A stretch of 64,000 bases of DNA from contig NC_053042.1 in assembly GCF_003473485.1 (NCBI RefSeq), forward strand, positions 34,190,762 to 34,254,761, given 5' to 3'. Source of the DNA: Medicago truncatula (lineage: Eukaryota; Streptophyta; Magnoliopsida; Fabales; Fabaceae). The stretch's first letter is position 1, and the number at the start of each line of letters is the position of its first letter. A model generated the notes under the pieces. The model saw only the letters and a list, made by a program, of their open reading frames with translations, was not told the DNA's origin and did no database searches. The translations under genes and the position numbers were made by a program. Positions 59,822 through 64,000 of the stretch are shown one piece after another.

Positions 59822-61236
59822 ATGTCAAGCAAGAAGGTGAAGGGTCTTCTTAAAGGCCTTAGATACATATCTCAAATATTTGGTAAGTAAACATCTCTTT
59901 CATGCAATTAATTTATTCTTGCATTTCTAAATCATAATGCGTTATTTCTTTCAAGAAAATAATTATAATGAAAAATAACATTTATTAATTATTTGTTCTC
60001 TTTAAAAAATCTCCATTTTTTTTTATGTTAATTAAATAAAATGTAACTTATGCAGAAAATGAAAAAGAACAAGAAATACAAATTGGAGTTCCGACGGATG
60101 TAAAGCATGTGGCCCATATAGGGTGGGACGGTCCTTCCGTAAATTCTCCCAGCTGGGTAATTATATAAACTTTCTTAATTTTTTTACCGTTAATTAATGT
60201 TCAAACTTGTAGAATAATAAAATTAGCTTATCAATATGCTTTTACTAAGTTGATTTTCCTTCACAAAAGAAAGCATTTGGTGTTTTTTTGTTTGCTTTCA
60301 GATGAACGAATTTAAAACCTCTCCAGGATTTGCATCAGGACCCATGACTCTCACGGGAGATGCTCAAACCAAAGCACAAGATAGCACTGTCAAATGGACC
60401 TCTGAAGGTACCAATTATGGATAATTTTTTCATTTAAACATTGTGTGTCAAATACCGGAGTTCAATGTTAGTCGGAAAAATCACTAGTTATACTTTATAT
60501 GTCTCTTGATTGAACTCCAATTTACTAGGGTTTATTTTTCTAAGAAATCGGACGGTCAACACCCTAAAAAATAAATAAATGTGTTTTGGATGGTTAAACC
60601 CTAAACATTATAATTACTTTGAATTTATGTAAGGGCTATCAAATTTGCTTTTGTTGTGTCTTTCTCTCTCAACACAACTTCATCAAGACATAGTTTAACT
60701 TAACATTTTCATTTTCATTTGGTTAAATATTTATTAATGTGCATGGGAGGAAAAAAAGTAACAAATGGGATTGATTGAATGATTTGCACATAGATACAAA
60801 AAGAAGAAGTACAAGGGGTGTGAATTCTCAAACTCAAGGGAGGGATTTGCCTGAATTGCCAAAAGGATCTAGAAGACAAATGAATAGTAACATCACAGAT
60901 TCTCCAACAAGGGAAAGGACAAGGCAATCAAGAAGGTCATCAGCTAACAAACAGTCAAACCTTAAAGATTCTTCAGATGGTTCCAATGATTCATTGATCC
61001 AGTCAGATGGGTCACAAGGAGAAAATCTTCCAGAAATTCCCAGAAAGGCTCGTCGGAAGAAGTCAAAAGATAAAGAAAATTCAGGTGGTGGATCATCATC
61101 CAAATTGAGATCCAAAGCACAACAATCATCAGATCCTAATTTGGAGTATGAATCTCCATCTTCCAAGTCTAGGAACAAACCAAAGTCATTTGAAGAAAAT
61201 GAGCAATATGAAAGAGGAACGAGTATAATATCTTGA
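59822..61236 (+). CDS. ROP-interactive CRIB-motif protein (RIC family)
   Basis: Four exons join in frame: 59822-59882, 60056-60156, 60302-60407 and 60794-61236, giving 236 aa. After [19 protein letters not shown], the CRIB motif is [17 protein letters not shown] (about residues 30-46), carrying the invariant I-x-x-P, H-x-x-H and G-x-[12 protein letters not shown] follows, as in RIC10/RIC11-type members. The C-terminal half is Ser/Arg/Lys-rich with two related [24 protein letters not shown] repeats and is predicted to be disordered. RIC proteins bind active ROP GTPases and link them to actin, microtubules or vesicle traffic. The shared start and the CRIB motif are split between exons 1 and 2. 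The exact paralogue is uncertain. Confidence 0.9.
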
Positions 61237-62298
61237 GGAATTGAATTGTTGTTGTAATTTTATGCTATTATTAGTTAGAGTGTTGCATTGCATAGATATA
61301 ATTCTTAAAAACTAGAACACTTTCCTTCCTAACCATGTTTTTTTCTTTCCAAATTCTAAATTTCAATGTCATTTTCTTAATTTGATTATTCTTTCTTTTC
61401 TTTTTTAAATAGAAAGTCTTTGTATTATTTACCCATTGCTGATATGTAATTTACTAACTAGTGCAACTTGTTCACTTTAGTTTTCATTGATTTGTTTAAG
61501 ATAAATTGCAAATGTTGAAGAATTCTACGTAGGTGTTCACCTTATGGGACCAAACGTGTTAGAACTATTTCAAGGAGAAATCACTCTATAATTTATTTAT
61601 TTTGTGTGCTTAGAGACATTGAGTTAAGCTTGACTTGATCATGTTCTATGATGCCTTTAGATTATGGGATTCACCCCTTAAAGTGAATCTTCCTGATAAA
61701 AACCGGTATATAAGAAATATTATAAAATTCTCCTAAAAAGAAAATTACAAATTTCATGCGCAAAAATAAAAGAAAAATATGATACTTAACATATCAATGA
61801 AATTTAAATTAATATACAGCACAATTATTTTACACACACATTAAATGATATGTTGCCACATTATTAATATGAAATTTTTATATTTGTGTTTTTGCATAAG
61901 ACAAAATGAAATATGTTTTTTTTTTTTTAAATGAGATAATAGTCATTTTCGTTCCTCAAAGACCATTTTGACAAACGAAGTGCGCAATCAGATTTTATTC
62001 TGAATTTTAGATAGATTATTGATACATGGATAAAAATGACTATTATCTTTTTTTTAAATATCATTTATGTCAAATTATAACATTAAATACTTTTACTTGT
62101 TAAAAAAAACATTTAATACTTTTAGATATGATAATTTTTTTTTTTAAGGAATTTTTTTATTTATTTACCTATATCATAAAATATTAAAATTACTCATAAA
62201 TTGAATTCACGTCAGCGTCACTTGTTAAAAAATGAATCAATTATTTGAACCCGTCCAATTTTAGTGATTCTTTCAAAACAAATTTGATAAAAAAAAAA
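61237..62298. other. Intergenic AT-rich
   Basis: Holds the RIC 3' UTR; the rest is AT-rich, without genes. Confidence 0.4.
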
Positions 62299-62371
62299 TG
62301 GAGATGCAGGGTATCGAACCCTGTACCTCCCGCATGCAAAGCGGGCGCTCTACCATTTGAGCTACATCCCC
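62299..62371 (-). tRNA. trnA: tRNA-Ala(TGC)
   Basis: A complete 73-nt cloverleaf on the minus strand: acceptor GGGGATG with CATCTCC, A-box TAGCTCAAATGGTAGAG, anticodon arm CCCGC-TTTGCAT-GCGGG with anticodon TGC, and T arm CAGGG-TTCGATA-CCCTG. The T run directly after the 3' end (complement at about 62289-62298) is the Pol III terminator. There is no intron. Confidence 0.97.
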
Positions 62372-64000
62372 AAGTTGTTAATTTAATTGCTTATTCAAAC
62401 ATAACTTGAATACATTCCATTTATAGTATTTGGTTTACGAGTTGGGAACTTCTACGGTACACTCGTAAAATAAGGTGTACCGATACTCCTGCTTCTTAAT
62501 TTTATAAATGAACGATAATTTTTTATGTAATAAATAGCTATTTATCAATATTTATATTTTATAGAACAACATTTCATAAGAAAAAACATCATTTAATTGT
62601 TTATAAGAATCATAGTAACTTTTTTTACATATTATAGTAAAAAATAATGAATGTTCTCAATTATGAGTGATAAAAATTTAAAAAAATAAAAAATTATTTC
62701 GTTGACACGTTTGATGAATAAGATTTAGTTATTATAATTATAAATGATAAAAAAATAATATTTTTCTTCAAAAAACAACTCATTTAACTATGAAGTAAAA
62801 GAGTGAGTATACCGGTACACTCAAATATAATGGGTGTACCATAGAATTTGCCATACGAGTTTCCATTTATTTGTTGGTGAACGAATAGTTGGCATTGAAA
62901 TGAAAGGAATCGTAGCAGCTTGATGGACAAGGATAACAGGGATGCACAAACATGGAGTATATAGCACTTTGAAATAAGACTCCTCATACAAGAATAAATA
63001 AGGTTTTTTTTTCTTGACCAAAAAAATAAAAGGTATTTTTTTTTCTTTTTTTGGTATATATCCCAAAAGTCCTTAAAAAAATTAGCCAAAAGTGAGGAAT
63101 CAGTTTTAGCATCACAGATTTTCGCATCTAAAAATCCCTTCTAAAAAAAGTCCTTAAAAAATCCCATCTAAAAATTAATTTTGTAAAGATCTTTCGCATC
63201 AAACACCCATCTAAAAATTAATTTTCATTTAAATATCAATATTTTTCTGCTCGACAATAGAACCTTAAACCCTATTATACTTAAAAAAGCAAAGAGGTGT
63301 AATCTCTTCCCTCAACCATATAGACTGCAAATATAATTTTAGAGATTTAATCAGTTTTTGTTTGTTTTCCTTTATATTGTAAGCCTTGAGCCAATTAAGA
63401 AGTTAATGAAAAATTACCTTTTCTTTTACTCATAATCTGAATATTTTACTTTTCGTTGATCAATAATTATAGGTGTTTGTTAACTTGTGCCTTAAGATCA
63501 CAAGATAAGAAACTAAATGTAGAAACTTAATCTTAAAAATTGTGCATTTTAAACCTTAAAATCTTAAAAACTTATCTTTTCAATGCAATATTTATTATTC
63601 AATTCTATTTTAGAATTATTTTACCTATTGTTGCACTGTTGTTTTCTAGTAGTATATTCATAATGTAATTTTTGTGAACTTCAACTCATGGTCAAATTAA
63701 AGTCAACTCTAAAAATTGTATGAAAGGGATTGGGATGAGATGCGTTTGTTAAATTTGTTTTTATTTGCAATCCATGACATTACTAATACTAATTTGTTTT
63801 TGGAAATTAGATTGACACTTTGTTTGGTTGGAAAATGAAAGTGGGAGGAAAGAAAGAGGAAGAAATGATTGTATAATATAGAAAGAAAAAAAGTAGACAG
63901 TGAGGAGATTAAAAAGAAAAAATCAATGTCCGAGATTAAAAAGAAAAAATAAAACTTTCACCGTTCCCCTTCTTCTCAACTGTACTCCCTTCTTCTTCTC
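62372..64000. other. Intergenic, nothing recognised
   Basis: AT-rich. GGTGTACCGATA near 62480 and TATACCGGTACAC near 62808 (with TGGGTGTACC) form a loose inverted pair of about 380 bp, possibly a decayed MITE. A word AAAAATCCCWTCTAAAAA is repeated near 63130-63220. No gene. Confidence 0.4.

Noticed and set aside
60834-61178. 114-aa minus-strand frame
   Set aside because: It is antisense to exon 4 of the RIC gene.

Overview
This is AT-rich plant nuclear DNA. Spliced eukaryotic genes, an intron-containing elongator tRNA-Met, plant-type U6 promoters and dense MITEs all point to a flowering plant; the repeat style suggests a papilionoid legume, possibly Medicago (inference; no species marker was tested).

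The conserved host genes are: a short FAR1-domain (FRF-type) protein (978-1807, minus); an exocyst EXO84C-like subunit (15409-19200, minus, 7 exons); an NPGR2/TTC7-like TPR scaffold (25202-28447, minus, 5 exons); an unrecognised single-exon 155-aa protein (38736-39203, minus); the mitochondrial succinate-CoA ligase beta subunit (52412-57234, plus, 12 exons); and a ROP-binding CRIB protein of the RIC family (59822-61236, plus, 4 exons). I rebuilt the exons by reading GT/AG junctions and frame; each spliced gene gives one continuous frame. There are two tRNA genes, tRNA-Met(CAT) and tRNA-Ala(TGC), both on the minus strand. The genes are unrelated in function and share no operon-like logic.

The most unusual region is 5785-14434. 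Two inverted arms of about 0.6 kb each carry a full-length but decayed U6 snRNA gene with its upstream sequence element (USE) and TATA box. Between them lie six tandem units, about 972 bp apart, each made of a U6-type promoter, a U6 copy with the same 45-nt internal deletion, and a fragment of a TMK-like receptor-kinase LRR ectodomain. A broken CC-NBS-LRR gene lies next to the array and is cut off at the right arm. A displaced fragment of the EXO84C gene and a Copia fossil lie just left of the array.

The spaces between genes are filled with small DNA elements. At least nine foldback or TIR elements have 9-bp target duplications readable at both ends (Mutator-like), including a relic that still holds a piece of MuDR transposase and a 2.2-kb foldback with a second foldback inserted in one arm. 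There are also TA-flanked Stowaway-like MITEs, a SINE head, LINE relics and a solo LTR with a perfect 5-bp duplication. A second notable region is 49888-51376, where a TATA promoter and CT-rich leader precede three successive long hairpins that resemble a small-RNA locus.
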